A stretch of 64,000 bases of DNA from Mya arenaria (GCF_026914265.1 NC_069129.1:17097945-17161944), one strand, 5' to 3'. Positions 21,165 to 34,309 are shown, counted from the first letter of the stretch. A program made the numbers and translations. The notes: generated from the sequence alone by a model not told the origin.

Positions 21165-23917
21165 TACACCCTATAGTCCAAAATAACAATAGGCATAACG
21201 TTGACACACTGTGATAGGTATAATCCAAATAATTTACTCAAACAAACACAATAGTTCGATTGCTGCTGAAAAAAATCATTTGAAACATAAAAGCTATTTC
21301 ACAAAATATTACATGACATGAACTCTTTAACCGCGTATGATTTATTTCTTAAGGTTACACACCACCATTGTTATTCCCTATATAATTCAATGTAAAATTA
21401 TAGTTTTCAGACAACATTTAAAGGCATTTCGAGCGAATGCAGGCTATGATAACCACCTATATTCTTAAAGTACAAGCTTTAAATTACCTTTTAAGCCAAT
21501 AAAAAAGGGGGGTCAAGTTATTCCTAAGAAAAATCACTCCACTTGAAAAACAAACTCTAAAAATTGCACCGTCCGCCATGACAGATCTTCCAAAATAACC
21601 TTTCAACTATAGGGCAGCGGTTTATGCTTTAATCTCTACTCTAAATGATAAATCAAGCAAGAATAGATACTTAAGGTATAAAAGTTTCAGGAATAATGAT
21701 AGTTTTGATTTACAGTGTATTGAGCATGTGAAAACATGTCTATCAATCATAAGAACATTTTTTTTTTTTGAGAATTTTCCACACAACGGAAGTACATATG
21801 ACGTAATGGTGACGTCATTCCTTAATAGCTTTCATTCATAAAATAAGTTCTTTGCTGGGGTTTGCCGAGTCAGTCTTGAATGCCGGGATATGTGTGACGT
21901 CACACGGGGTGCAAACATGTGGTGTAGCTTACTATTGGATGTAGGGTAAAATGACTTCGTATGTAAATGCTATACTTTCATTATTTTTCATTATTTTGTT
22001 CAATAAAACTCAACAAATTGCAACGGTACAACTATACTAAGAGTAACACGCAATGTTTGTCATAAAAAAGGCAATAACGCGTTAAATACACATAAGCAGG
22101 TACTTGACGCCCCACATTCACGTAAGTAGTTCTGTTGCTACGCAGGTGGTGTGTATTAATATATTCATGTTCAATATGTGGTGTCAGGCGACTAGTCGTG
22201 TTTCTGAAATACCGCTCTCTAAAGACTGTCGGCTTGCAGCCGACAGTCTAAAAATGGTCATGAAACATTACTATTATTAATTATTTGAAAAGTGTAAACT
22301 TATATTTCTATGAGCACAAGTTGAACAGTATCTTAATACCATATATTTAATACATGTAGTATACGTATTGTTAAAAATCATAAACAAGTTTTATCAAATT
22401 AATTCTCTATTTTATGTATGGATTTTTATTCATTACAGCAAAAAAATGCATTTCAACAAGCAGTTTTATTTTTTAAATTTTCAGGGAAGATTTTTCATTG
22501 TTTTCAATGATCAGGACAATGAAGAAATTGAGAAACTTAATAATAATTAATTGCAACAGAAATTAAAGTCTAAACCTCTTTTCAATAAAAAAGATAAATG
22601 TCATTATTTGGGAGTGACAGAATACAGACATTGTCCATTTCACTCTTTGTACTCAATGCATTTATAGCAGCTGCTTGCTTTTTGTTCACAAAATGACTTG
22701 TATACATGTAAATATGGTAAACATATATTTTCAAGTGGGGTTTTATTAACATAATTCAGAAAAAAAACTAAAGATTTTTCAGTCAGCTGTACAACAAAAA
22801 TTTAGAATGATAAGAAGTTTGTCTTAAAGCATTAATATTTTAAGTTTTACTGATTTGTCACAATTTGATAGAGAATTTCACAAGCAGATCCAGTGGGATG
22901 AGGTCATCGGGCCCCCCTCCCAATATCTAAGATCAGTTTTGTTTCATTATAGTAGAAAAAGAGTCATAAAATGATATCCCTAAAATGGACCATTTCTATC
23001 AAGAAATTGTGAAAATTTCAAACACCACTGCCAACGCTTTTAACCAAATACATTTCAGTTCTGAAGGAGGGCCGCAAATTAATTGTTTTTGCCCCTAAAT
23101 TATGCCTCCCAGTATCAAATACTAAATCCTCCCTTGAATTTCCCATTGTAAATGAAGCCTCTATTAAAAATTGCACAATTAAAGGATCAACAGCCTTTTA
23201 GCTAGTACCAACAGCCTTTTGATGACTGTAAAAAGTCACTGAACCTTATTTTCACCCAGAATTATGAACTGAACTTTCCAAAAAAAGTTATTGAGTATGA
23301 CTTTTTCAGTCTTTCTTGTTTTTATTTATTTTTTTATTTTTTTATGGATCACTCCCTTTTAAGTGGTTCCTAAAAGTGTAAAACTATGTGATTATGGGGG
23401 CTAAAGGCCCATAACTCTAGCTCAATTATTTGTTTACAGATTTATTTTACAACATACTGGTACTTAAAATAAATAGGCAAAATAGGTGAGTATCACTTAT
23501 ATGAAAACCAATCATTGTTGTATTTAATGTGAATGACAGTCTTTAAAATCTAAAAGTCTCTTTTTGGCCAATATAGATTAATTGCTAGATTAATTGCTTT
23601 TCAACCACTTTTTTAAATGGGGGTATTTTGTTGTTCATTAGATGAATGTTCAAGCTTTTTCTTAATGCATAAGGGGCCATAAACATTAGTTTCTAGGCGA
23701 ACCACAATCAAGATCATAACATTTCTCCTATTTTACAACTTAACGTTTTACATCAAAGAATAAACTCAGTTCCTAGACATTTCTGGACCGATAGGCAAAT
23801 GCATACCGGTACACTAGATCAACATTTTTATGCGCGTCAATATTTCTAAGTGGCGGCGAAAAAAAAACGATGTCGGGGGATGAAAATCCAGCAATGAATT
23901 GATAGTTGCCTTATTGT
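21165..23917. other. gene-free stretch (2.7 kb)
   Basis: No gene was recognised. A perfect 11-bp hairpin with a 3-nt loop (gactgtcggct / agccgacagtc) sits at about 22224-22248. CRE-like tgacgtca sites occur at about 21811 and 21897. The rest is AT-rich unique-looking sequence. Confidence 0.5.
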
Positions 23918-24204
23918 TGTACTGTGGATTGTATTTGGGGAAGCAGCAGCTTGGTTAGCTAAGTTAATAAGAATTCCATGATAACTTTTGAGTGTTTTTG
24001 GGCTAGAGTCCAACACCAGATGCACTGTCCCTCCAAGGTTTACTTTGATGTTAAATGCAAGGGTGACTTGATAAGTCTTTATATAAAAGGGAGAGGGGTG
24101 AAGTCTGTGGGTAATCCCATACAAACATGGGGCATCGGTTAGTGTTTTAGTGATCATAGGTTCGAGCCCATCATTGGGCCCACTTTTCCTGACAGATTTA
24201 CTGT
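23918..24204 (+). mobile_element. old copy of the tRNA-bearing miniature LTR element
   Basis: A left repeat at 23918-24046 (tgtactgtgg to ggtttacttt) and a right repeat at 24099-24204 (tgaagtctgtggg to gatttact) flank about 52 bp. That interior ends in a purine tract (aaaagggagagggg). Both repeats keep the order tRNA-like unit, cacttttcct-type segment, tttact end. It is much more diverged than 20846-21159, so the family has been active over a long time. Confidence 0.65.
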
Positions 24205-24489
24205 TAACTGTTATTGTGGAGGTCATTCTTTTATAAAATACAAGTAATTATCAAATCACTCACCTTTATCACTCAAATTTTATCTTCCTAAGTAGAGTGC
24301 AACACAGCATTCCATTAAAAATGCTGACTTAAAACAGCCAAATGTAAAGCAATATTATGGAATGCTGGTTGTTCCAATTTCCTTGAGTCAAAAAATCTCC
24401 AATGTTTATATAAACCTGTCCATGTCCTCGCAAGATATTACGTTTAATTGACACTGCAATTATTGTTTGGTAAATCAATCTGTTTCAAC

Positions 24490-25709
24490 CACTGGCATCT
24501 GGATCATTGTTTGTTACTTAAATGTTGTTTAAAACCATTTTGGGTACATACAATGAGATAAACAACACATCTGAAGATATTTAGTGTCTTTGATATACAA
24601 AAAAGAAACAAGGTATGTAACTCAAACTTACCCGATTTCACGGTAGAGTCCAGTTTTATGCAAATTTCTCAACCAACATATAAACAATCCATTTTTAAGT
24701 AAGTGACATGGAAAGAAGAGTCAATTACCTTTAAAATGGTGTGCGATATGTTGGTATAACTATATTGTCTTTAGACAAACAAGCATAATTCAATGTCCAA
24801 TTCTCGTGTTTTTCTTTAGTCGGAAAGAGTACAGCAAATTCAAATCGTCAATTTTCCCCGTGTAAACAGTACTAATGACAGTCCTATTGAAGTTATTTTA
24901 TGCTTCAGTGTACAGATAAATTAATTCCATTCCTTAATATCATCATAAGACTAACACCACAGTTTAAGAAACAACCGTATCAGTCTTCAAATTAAATCCA
25001 CTTTAAAATTTTGTTTGAGGCGGACATTTTCCTGACAGCGCTCAGATGTTTCTGATCAACCTCCAAAGAAGAGTATTTGACCCATCCAAGCTTGTGTAGC
25101 TCACATTCAAGCTGGTACAAAGATGTTAAATGTACATGTCAATGACATCATCTGGGCGCTTGTCGGTAAAATGGCAGGCTGCCTACGAAATTTAAAGTGG
25201 ATTTAATTTGAAGACTGATACGGTTGTTGTTTAAACTGTGGTGTTAGTCTTATGGTGATATTAAGGAATGGAATTAATTTATCTGTACACTGAAGCATAA
25301 AATAACTTCAATAGGACTGTCATTAGTACTGTTTACACGGGGAAAATTGACGATTTGAATTTGCTGTACTCTTTCCGACTAAAGAAAAACACGAGAATTG
25401 GACATTGAATTATGCTTGTTTGTCTCAAGACATAATAGATATACCAACATATCGCACACCATTTTAAAGGTAATTGACTCTTCTTTCCATGTCACTTATT
25501 TAAAAATGGATTGTTTATATGTTGGTTGAGAAATTTGCATAAAACTGGACTCTACCGTGAAATCGGGTTAAGTTTGAGTTACATACCTTGTTTCTTTTTT
25601 GTATATCAAAGACACTAAATATCTTCAGATGTGTTGTTTATCTGATTGTATGTACCCAAAATGGTTTTAAACAACATTTAAGTGACAAATAATGATACAG
25701 ATGCCTGTG
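24490..25709. mobile_element. foldback DNA transposon, 1220 bp, 8-bp target duplication
   Basis: Two arms of about 520 bp (24490-25010 and 25187-25709) are near-perfect reverse complements around a 176-bp centre. The ends read CAC(T/A)GGCATCTG. The 8-bp gtttcaac lies at 24482-24489 and again at 25710-25717, a perfect target duplication. Nothing in it codes for a transposase. 8-bp duplications are made by hAT- and P-type transposases, so it is probably a non-autonomous member of one of these. A deleted sister lies at 36516-37095. Confidence 0.92.
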
Positions 25710-25717
25710 GTTTCAAC

Positions 25718-26424
25718 CAACTGCTCCAACATACGAGCACGGTCGTAAAATATTAAGATCGTCTGCATTTCATTATCGCTACCTTATTTTGTGCCACTGA
25801 CTTGTCTGTCATTGACGGTTTCTGAAATAGTGTTGTAATGACCTCCATTTTAAATGGCTTATTTTAATCCAAGGGAAGTAACACGTTTATATTTATCGCA
25901 AGGATACAGACTGACTTCATATAAAACACTTCGTATCGCTATTCAAACCAACTTCGTAGATTTTATAGATACTGTATATAATTCTTATTTCAATATGTTG
26001 GCGATATCAGAAACCCAGAAATATCTAACATTTTCCGGGAAATAGAGTGGTAAATGGTGCAGTGCATAGTGGTACTCGCTGGGCATGCGCATTTAAAACA
26101 AAGGGAGACAACACAGTCTCCACTCATTTCAAGGGCATTAATTCATCTAGCAACCATAGAATGGGCAGAACAGTGGCCGGATTCCGTGGTAACGGTAGAC
26201 CGTTGAAGCAAAAATTACGCTTTGAATATTAAACTTGCGCGCGTTTAATAGAAAGAATGAATAAAATTAAGAAGTAGAAATTACAGTTCAGTTCACCTTT
26301 AAATAGTAAAATATTTGAAAATTTTCCTCTCTGAAACCTCAAGGTGCATACCTTGAAATTATTTTCTTTGGGTCAACGATTGCCCTACGCACTGGGTCCC
26401 TTTAAAGTATATTTTAAAGTCTTC
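25718..26424. other. gene-free stretch
   Basis: Two short adjacent open frames (25854-26045, 26047-26232) show no recognisable domain or splice context. Nothing else was recognised. Confidence 0.45.
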
Positions 26425-27060
26425 TCTAAAACTTCAATGACTTCCTTCGCACGCAACAATTTACTTCCTTAACAACAAATTAACTCCTTAGTAACCAATG
26501 TTTTCCTTAATAACAACTTACCTCGTAGCAACCTTTGACTTTCATGGTAACCATTGACTTATTAAGCGACATATCACTTCTTTAGCAATCAATAACTTCC
26601 TTAGCAACCAATTACTTCCATAGCAACTAATGACTTCCATTCCAACTATTACTTCCTTAACAACTACTTTCATTCATAACATCCAATGACTTTGAAAAAT
26701 CAAAAGTTTGCTTAGCCTCCAATAACTTCCTTAGCAAATTTCCATTTCAACCAATGTATGGAGAGCAAAACATATATACAGCAGGTCTTTGCAACTTAGT
26801 ACTCTTTTGGCAACCAATGACTTCCCTACCAAATACCTAAATCCAGAGCAAGCCATGACTTTTTATGGAAATATTGACTTCCTTAGAAACCAATGACTTT
26901 CTTAGCAACTAGTGATACCCTTAGCAAAGTTTACCTTCATCAAAAACAACAAAAAACGTCTTTTTCTTCTTGAGCAACTACTTTCCACCTTAGTACTTTC
27001 CTACATCCATATCAACCAATGACTTTTTTAGCTACCAGTGACTTCCATATCCATCACTTC
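26425..27060 (+). repeat. degenerate minisatellite, about 20-bp unit
   Basis: A loose array of cttccttagcaaccaatga-type units runs for about 630 bp, with much drift between copies. It is non-coding. It is best explained as an old tandem array. Confidence 0.7.
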
Positions 27061-27156
27061 GTGACAATGTTAACAATCCGACGTTGTGTATTTTGTATAT
27101 TTTCCTTTGTTGATTTAACATTCCATTATATAAACTGCATTATAAGCTACAGTGTA

Positions 27157-27272
27157 AGTAGGTGACCCTATATGGGATAAACGGGGCAAAGAAAACCATA
27201 TGAGGTGAGAGCAAAGCTCGAACCCGAAAATAGTATCTTGCGCCCCGTATATCCCATAGCGGGTCACCTAAC
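27157..27272. mobile_element. 116-bp inverted-repeat MITE
   Basis: aggtgaccctatatgggata at the left and its imperfect reverse complement (tatcccatagcgggtcacct) at the right flank a short centre. The arms extend to cggggc / gccccg. No target duplication was identified with confidence. Confidence 0.65.
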
Positions 27273-28599
27273 CTCAACCTCGTACCGTTTGTATAACCTC
27301 GACAAAATGTTAAAAATGATAAATGTTTCATTGATTTATTGGAATCGACGCCATTTTAGAACGATATATGAATAGTGACCCAATAAGCAAAAATATGGGA
27401 TCACCGCATGACCAGTCCTGGACCAATGCGTTTCGTCATTCGTGTTGGAGGCGAATATCACGTCTCGATAATGAATGACGCAATGCCATCTCAACTCGTT
27501 TGAGATCCATTATAATTCATTATCCTTTCAATGTTAAAGAATGGATTTTCAACGTTGTTGTGCCTGCTTGGATCATTTCTTTAAATATGAATACCCACAC
27601 AATTGGCTTATAAACTCGTCGTAGTTTCTTACTTAATGTTAACATATTGTAAGAGTATTCAGTTTATCCCGTTTATGACATGTAAGATATTATCATTAAG
27701 AGTGACCCCTTTTTAGTCGTTAGTCTGTGAAGGTTAATTATTGTGAAAAGACGAAAATATGTTTAAATGTTACTTATTTTATTTGTTATTATAAACCAAC
27801 AATGAAGCAATATACATTGTAGTTACATTTGCGACGCCATCCGTAGTAGTCTTAAGAAGTGTAAGTTACTGTAAGTTATGTTTAATAGTGTACGTATAAA
27901 TTTTGATGTTGTCAGGCCTAAAGAAATGCAAAAAGAGATCCCTGTTCGTCTGCGCGTTCCCTTTTATACCCAGCTCTTTGATAATCTTCAGCAGCCACCG
28001 TAGCAGTACTTCGTCAGCTCCCGCCAATGAAAATGCTGCATTCGCCAATTTCCCTATTCTCAGCCAATCAAAAGGACGCGGTTAAAGTCTTCTACCTTGT
28101 GTCAGTCCGCGGTCCAAGAAATAGTTATAGGCCGAACATTAAAAATATTGCTAATTTCAACATCTAATATACGAAAACTGTTCTGCTATATTGATACTTC
28201 CATATATGATCATAGTGTAAATTAACCTTTCATGATTTGCTGTGTTACTTCGCAAATCTCATGAACCAATATTTCGTAAACAGACAAGTTCAGATGGCGC
28301 CACATATACATGTGATACAAAAGTTACTTTCCAATGGAATTATGACATTACCAATGAGATACGAATAGTGTAAGATATACTCTTTCACAAGTGACAATAT
28401 ATTTTATAGTGATATATATGCATGAAACCTTCTTCAATGGTTATTTACATGCAAATGTCATATATTTCCGCGACCTGTCAAAACTGTCAGAAACTTGGCA
28501 CATAGATATCTATAGAAATCGTAGTAAATATGTAAGTATGGTTTAAGTTATTGTTTATCGTTGTTGCCAATCCATGTCAGGAAGCAGTCCCAGTCCCTC
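27273..28599. other. no gene recognised; promoter-like patch inside
   Basis: Apart from the promoter-like cluster at 27940-28085 (listed separately) there is no recognisable coding exon or repeat. Confidence 0.45.
27940..28085 (-). promoter_or_regulatory. possible minus-strand promoter: three CCAAT boxes and a TATA box
   Basis: On the minus strand, three attggc/attgg boxes (28064-28068, 28045-28049, 28024-28028) spaced about 20 bp apart lead to a tataaaag box at 27961-27969. GC-richer sequence follows. The arrangement resembles strong TATA/CCAAT promoters. No gene was identified downstream on that strand. A 60-codon open frame overlapping it (MANAAFSLAGADE...) has no known domain. Confidence 0.35.
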
Positions 28600-28990
28600 A
28601 CATTATAATATTATTGAGCTCAGGGCTTTGATATATGAATGTGTTGTGACATCTGTAAAACTAATGATCTATCATGAACACACATAGTTTATGATGCTCA
28701 TTTTTTTGAAAATATACTACATGCACTTTTGGAATATCAGACGTGTAAAATAGTTGGTGTAAGTCTGTATTTACGACGTAAGAGGGTACGTCCCCCTCCA
28801 CATATTAACAAGGATTCTATCATGGGCCAATCAGCTCACACGTATTTTCAGTGCATCTGCCATTTACGGTTCTCCTGTTCAAACCAGCCAATTCAACAGT
28901 GCTCCTTTGTGGTGTAAGCCGTTTATGGGTTTTTTTTCAACGCTTATAACACAGTTGTCAACTCAACCTTATATAAAGACTTAATCCATC
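28600..28990 (+). repeat. dispersed repeat tract C, copy 1
   Basis: It matches 36060-36480 in the same orientation. Landmarks are attattgagctcag, tttgatatatgaatgtgttgtga, gtattta-cgacgtaagagggtac and the cagcactttgattttc end. It has the same character as tracts A and B and lies next to them in one or both positions. Confidence 0.75.
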
Positions 28991-29009
28991 AGTACTTTCA
29001 GCACTTTGA

Positions 29010-29790
29010 TTTTCTGGGTTTTATGAAAAAACTTGTAATGACAATGTCACAATCCTGTTTCCCAGATTTCGCTTAAACGGAAATTAAGTTGTTCAGCAGT
29101 TAGCCCGCCCATGGAATGATTTTCATCTTCATACGGATTCATTTACCACTTCCCGTGATTAACATGGAAAAGATAATACGAAAGATTACATGCCTTACAA
29201 ATTAGGGATAACCATGTCAACATGTCAATCAAAGTCATTGCATCATTGCAAACGAAATAAAATATGAAACAAATTTAAAATATGCACATATTTATTTATA
29301 AGGTTTCTTTCTCAATGAAGCCAAATGTATGAAAATGTGCATAGCACAAAGATTTTAAAAACAATGGCAGTGTACGGACGCCCTGATAAAGGTTTTCCTA
29401 AACATCTTCAGGTAGCGTATATATTTACTTCATACATTGTACACATATATCGCGAAAACCGTCGGTACGACGCTTCTGAATGTGAAATTTGTATTCGGAT
29501 AAATACGAGTCTAAATCATCGAGTTCATAACGGAAGGGTTGATATTTGAAGCTATTTTGTGTAACGAATTCGCAAAATTTGCAAGTCATTATCTATTTAA
29601 AGTGTTTTAAGCGGGAATGGCTCGTAGTTTTCGAACCTCTTCAATGATTCGTATTTTGTAACAAGAAGAATTTGTAAAGTATTTGACATTGGTGAGGGCA
29701 ATTGTGGTAAAGGGAATTTCTGTACATGATTACCTTACCTATATCATATGTTTAATGATATGTTTTCAAGTAAAACTCAAAGACAAATTT
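29010..29790 (+). repeat. dispersed repeat tract A, copy 2
   Basis: This is the counterpart of 410-1260. No coding content was recognised. Confidence 0.75.
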
Positions 29791-31421
29791 TAAAAAAGTC
29801 ATATTACTATCTTTTAAACAATATTAAAGAACTGAAGGACCATATTTTAGAGTCCAAGCTATGTGACGATCACCTGTGGTTCGGTACGTCTGACTGACAG
29901 TTTTCATGTTCAGATGCAATAAAGAAATGATGATTTAACGTTCGTCAATTTTTAAACACCGCTTTAAGGTGAGCATTATTTTTTAACCGTAAAACTTATC
30001 TCAAGTTGAATACCAAATCACTTTTGTTTACTATCCCAATGTCATATTCAGTAGAGTGTAGGTGTCGGAATGCGTACCGCAATAGCTTAAGCTTCATACA
30101 CGTTTACCTCCCTTTGCAATATATTGCCAATTTCCACTGTATACCCATATCGCGCAATAATATTAAATGCTGAAATAATTATTTTAATGCTGAAATAAGC
30201 ATTGGCAGGTTTTAATTGACATTACCAAATCTTTAAATCTGTCTTGCTATGCGACAACTAAGAAGTCGGTACCGGTTCGGTTCGGGAAATACACGTTACC
30301 ACATAATCAACCAATCACAATATTATAACGAGTCAGCGCGTCGAACCGGACCAATCGGAACTCCTCGGCTAGTATCAAGATATGGCCTCGGATATAATAC
30401 GGGTCGTAAGAAAATAGTCCATCATGGCCGACCAAGAAGATGTTCAAACAACCAAGAGATATGTTAGCCCAAAGACAGAATGAGGAGCGAACTTTTACCA
30501 CTTATTTGTGTGTAATGTTATTTTTATACTTATTGTATTTTAATAAAATATAAAAAATAGTTTTAAAAGAGCCCTAATGAGAAACTAATTGGAAATGTCA
30601 TTAATTCTTAGTGGGTGGGGTAAAGTCTTCTTTCATTTGACATATTCTAATATAGTAAATAACAATTTTGAAGCTCCAGTGATCAGTGGCAAAAATTAAG
30701 AAAACAAATACTCTATTTGATTTTTTTTAATAACAAATAAGTCTGAATCTGACTTAGATCGATAATAGGTTAGACTTTCTTTCTCAGTGTATTTATCTCA
30801 TACATTTTATATCATTAACTTTAATTTTTTATAATTAAAATTTACATTCTTTTAACCAAGGATGTATGGTTTATATGTCCGTGAGTGTTGGTATCGAACA
30901 ACTTAATGTAATGGCACAATTGAATGCCTCGGCCCTGTTCACTAATATAGTTCTCTAAATAAATTAGATCTTCATTCTATTGGTTTAACCAAATGAGTTT
31001 GAACGCATAAACCAGCACACATTTCTTTCAAGACTAAATTCTATGATATCCACCAGTGGTGATGATGCAGAAACATTGAAAAATGCTGACATTTTTACTG
31101 TGCCAATGAAATGCAGACATTTAAATTTTAATCTTATTGTCAATTTCAGATAAGAGTATGGTACCAGGGGTGCAGCTGACTCTGATTCCCGGCTTGTTCT
31201 AATGAAAAAACACAGATGAGGTAATGGTTGTGCTATTTTCGAAATTCAGACAATAATTTAACAGTCAAGAATCCTATTGGTTTAAGCCAAAAAGTTCCTG
31301 CATGTTTGTACAATTAACCAACAAGGATTGACAGTATTAAAATATCAACATTGTAGATGAATTTAAACATGATAACAATTTCATTTCATATTTTTTAATT
31401 TACTAGTAGTCCAGAGCTAAA
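29791..31421. other. no confirmed gene
   Basis: A 72-codon frame at 30249-30467 and a short Kozak-like atcATGGCCGACC start at 30427 (18 codons) have no known domain. A strong-looking acceptor (ttcag at 31150) followed about 70 nt later by GTAATG could mark a non-coding exon. The evidence does not reach a gene call. Confidence 0.35.
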
Positions 31422-31769
31422 AGCTGCTCTCTCACAGATTGACAGTTCTTCTTGGTCATTCTTCAAAAGCCCAAAGGAGTAATTAAATTAAATTTACACA
31501 TATAATAAATTATATGGCTTAAAGGAATAGCAAACAAATATTTTCCAAACAATTGAAATCTATTCTATTATGTGTGACCTTATATGACTAGTTGAAGGAT
31601 TTTTTACCAAATTTTCAAACTTGTATAATTATAAAAGACTGTGATCTGATATTATGTCAGCAATCTAATATCACTGGTTTCCATACATTTGCACAATAAT
31701 TGCCAATTGGCTCGTTTAAAGACAAAAATAAAAAAGGTGTCAGAACAGTAAAACTGTGAGGATGCAGCT
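31422..31769 (+). mobile_element. MITE, AGCTGCACTCTCAC family, copy
   Basis: The ends agctgctctctcac and gatgcagct are imperfect inverted repeats. TTAA follows the right end, and a TTAA-like taaa precedes the left. The interior has the same gacaaaa and tttttgtct-type palindromic layout as the other family members. Confidence 0.7.
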
Positions 31770-33002
31770 TTAAATTGGTGTTGCACTTAATGTTTTGTGA
31801 ATACTTTTCTGTTGCTGTACAGACTTTTAAAATAATTGATCTGAAAATATAATTCCTATTACTATTGTATTTTCTGTTTTCTATTTCAGGCACTGGAATC
31901 CGAATGTAATCAAAAATGCCATTGTATGAGGATTGACCTGCAATGCATGGAAATTATCTAACACAACTGCAACGCCTACCTTGGAAAAATGAGTGCAAGA
32001 TGGAAACGAAGCGTTCAGTGGAAAATCTTGTCATCTCAAATATTTGATGACTTACACATACTGATGTGAAGTTAAAGATAAAAGTCATCTGTTGGTCCGT
32101 GATTATTAAATAAATCCGAACATATATTTTAAAAGGGTAATATGGTAAAGGATTTATCTACGCTTAAAGTGGTTTTCCTTTATTATGGAGGGAAGATAAC
32201 TACAAAAACAGAAACAGATAGCATCGGCAGACCAAATAAAGGAGAACTATTTTGTTCAGTTCAATTTTTAAAACTTCAGAAAATCTGTTAATAGGGCACA
32301 TCCTTGCAAATGCCATATTGTAAACTGGGCTCTTTAAAATGTGAAAAGGTGAAAGTGGTCTAGAGGATCAGCCTCAAATTCAAGGTTGTGAGTTCAAGAC
32401 CTCCAAGATACTTTCTCTTGACCTCAGGAAAAGGATGTCCATACTTGTTTCTACTTAGGCAACAGACTTAAGAGTGATTTTGTAAGCTTCCAGCTTGCAT
32501 ATAGCAATCTGATAAGGCATAAAATAAGATACTAACTGACTTGCAAACAGTTTTTCCATTTGTGTTGATTTATTTTTCAGTCTGTTGGAATGTTTATTAG
32601 AAGTGATGCACATTGCTTACTGCAACCAATATTTATTTTCTTTATTAAGTTAAATTTAATGAACACATAACATGACTTGTGATTTTACAGATGCATGTTT
32701 ATTTTGTTGATTGTATGAGTTTATTTTCTCAAATGATGTAATAAAAGTTATTCTGAATGACTGTCCTTTTTTGTTTGAGTAAATCGGTTGAGTATCTTAT
32801 CAGTTACTCTTTTGGTGTTGTTGTTTTTAATAAAAAATGACAATTTACTCAATGATATTGAGACTAATAATTATAGATTAAGACAAAGATAATGTGTAAG
32901 GAAACTTCTAATGAGTGGGTTTTATCCACAGCCTAGGAGGTAAAGTGAAGCATGATCTGCCTTGAACAAATACAATTTTAAGACAAGTACTGTCAACTTA
33001 GT
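31770..33002. other. no confirmed gene; possible transcript 3' end
   Basis: A pyrimidine-rich acceptor-like site (tctatttcag) ends at about 31889, and an aataaa signal lies at about 32740. This could be the last exon of an unrecognised transcript, but no long frame follows. A weak tRNA-like patch at 32350-32410 (B-box gagttcaagac) may be an old SINE head. Confidence 0.35.
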
Positions 33003-33325
33003 GCACCAGTCAATTGTACCCCCCCCCCCCCCCCCCCAGGTTTAGGGGAATACTGGGGTTAACCCGGGGAAATGGGCCGTGTTTTACCTATCAGGTGGCC
33101 CTGCAGTGCTGGGTGAATGCGGTGGTTTTATCTTCGCTTAAAATATGGAGGGGAATGGACCTTACCTAGAGTCCCTGGGGTGTGGGGGCATTTGGCAGGG
33201 ATTTTGCCATTGGATCGTCCGCGCAGGGTGGGGATTTTAGCCGGGGTTGGCTGTACTAAAAGTCAAAGTCCCCACTATTCCCCAGACCTGGGGGGGGGGG
33301 GGGCGTGGTTACAATTGTCTGGTGC
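33003..33325. mobile_element. inverted-repeat transposon, GCACCAGTCAATTGTA family
   Basis: The left end gcaccagtcaattgta and right end tacaattgtctggtgc are inverted repeats, followed inward by homopolymer C and G runs (33019-33037, 33291-33304). The interior shares aatgggccgtgttttacct, tgaatgcggtggttt and aaagtcaaagt with 58094-58887 and 59793-60070. No transposase is present. Its open frames are not genes. Confidence 0.78.
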
Positions 33326-34309
33326 ATATCCACATGAACGTTGTACTAGTTACTCTAACACTTGAGCTTACTGCGTGGATAGTCACCGCCCCACCCCTAT
33401 CCCACAGAACTGTTTACACAAAAAAAATCTGCAGCCCAAACCCAATAATGCTGAAGTAAAGGCATGCATAGATTTCAGCTGGTAAAGCTGACTGGGTGCC
33501 AAGCTCACACCCATCCTACCACAACCCACAAAACTCTGCACAATGCAATCAATGATTTTACAGAATAGTAATGTTGTTTTAATGGCAAGGCATGGTGTGA
33601 AAAATAACACGGCAAAGTATGAATTAAAACTTACTTTTCATAGGGTACTCCTATAACTGTTGAGAAAATGTTGACATTTAGTCCATGCATGCATTTAATC
33701 CGATGTAATGATTCATGCATGCCATGAACCGTATGATCATTTCTGACTGTCAAGTACATTTTCTGTGTGCTCACGATTTTTCTTGAGGAAAAAGAGTGCT
33801 TCAACTATAAGGAAACATCTAAATATTCATAAAACGAACATTCTTTGAGGTTACAATAAATATTTTCTCTTAAACAAGCACATTTAATTTAACACAATCC
33901 ATTTCCTTGTTGTTACAATGGGTCTTCTTTACGCGGATTGAAACGGTGTTAATCGCCGGCAGCCGCATCGCACTTTCGTATATCCTTACTACTATTTACG
34001 AGGTCTATCTCGAAGCTTGCCGGAGATGGCCGAGTTGTTACGATTGGAACCGGACAAGCCGTTGGCTTGTGATTGGATTGTGTATTCAAATTGAGGGTTT
34101 TGGGTGCGCGTTTGCCAAATTAACAAAGTCTTTATACTTATGGTAAAGCATGATGAACATGATTATTTCTTCCTTTTAACCTTTCACGCCATTAATGTAA
34201 ATTTGAACACGAATTCTTCTTTTACAAAAATAAACAATATATACAGTATGACCACAACAGACCATTGTCCGGCTAGTGGAACAATGGATTAATCAGAAAT
34301 TTGTTTTGA
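33326..34309. other. gene-free; MITE half at 33935-34070
   Basis: The segment ending tatctcgaagcttgccgg...gttacgattgg matches one arm of the element at 20140-20345. Nothing else was recognised. Confidence 0.45.

Noticed and set aside
26425-27060. CRISPR-like array
   Set aside because: Units of about 20 bp drift freely with no constant repeat or unique spacers, and the genome is animal. It is a degenerate minisatellite.
33117-33459. Proteins of 70-82 codons in overlapping frames
   Set aside because: They lie in an inverted-repeat transposon with GC-rich homopolymer runs and match only other copies of that repeat.
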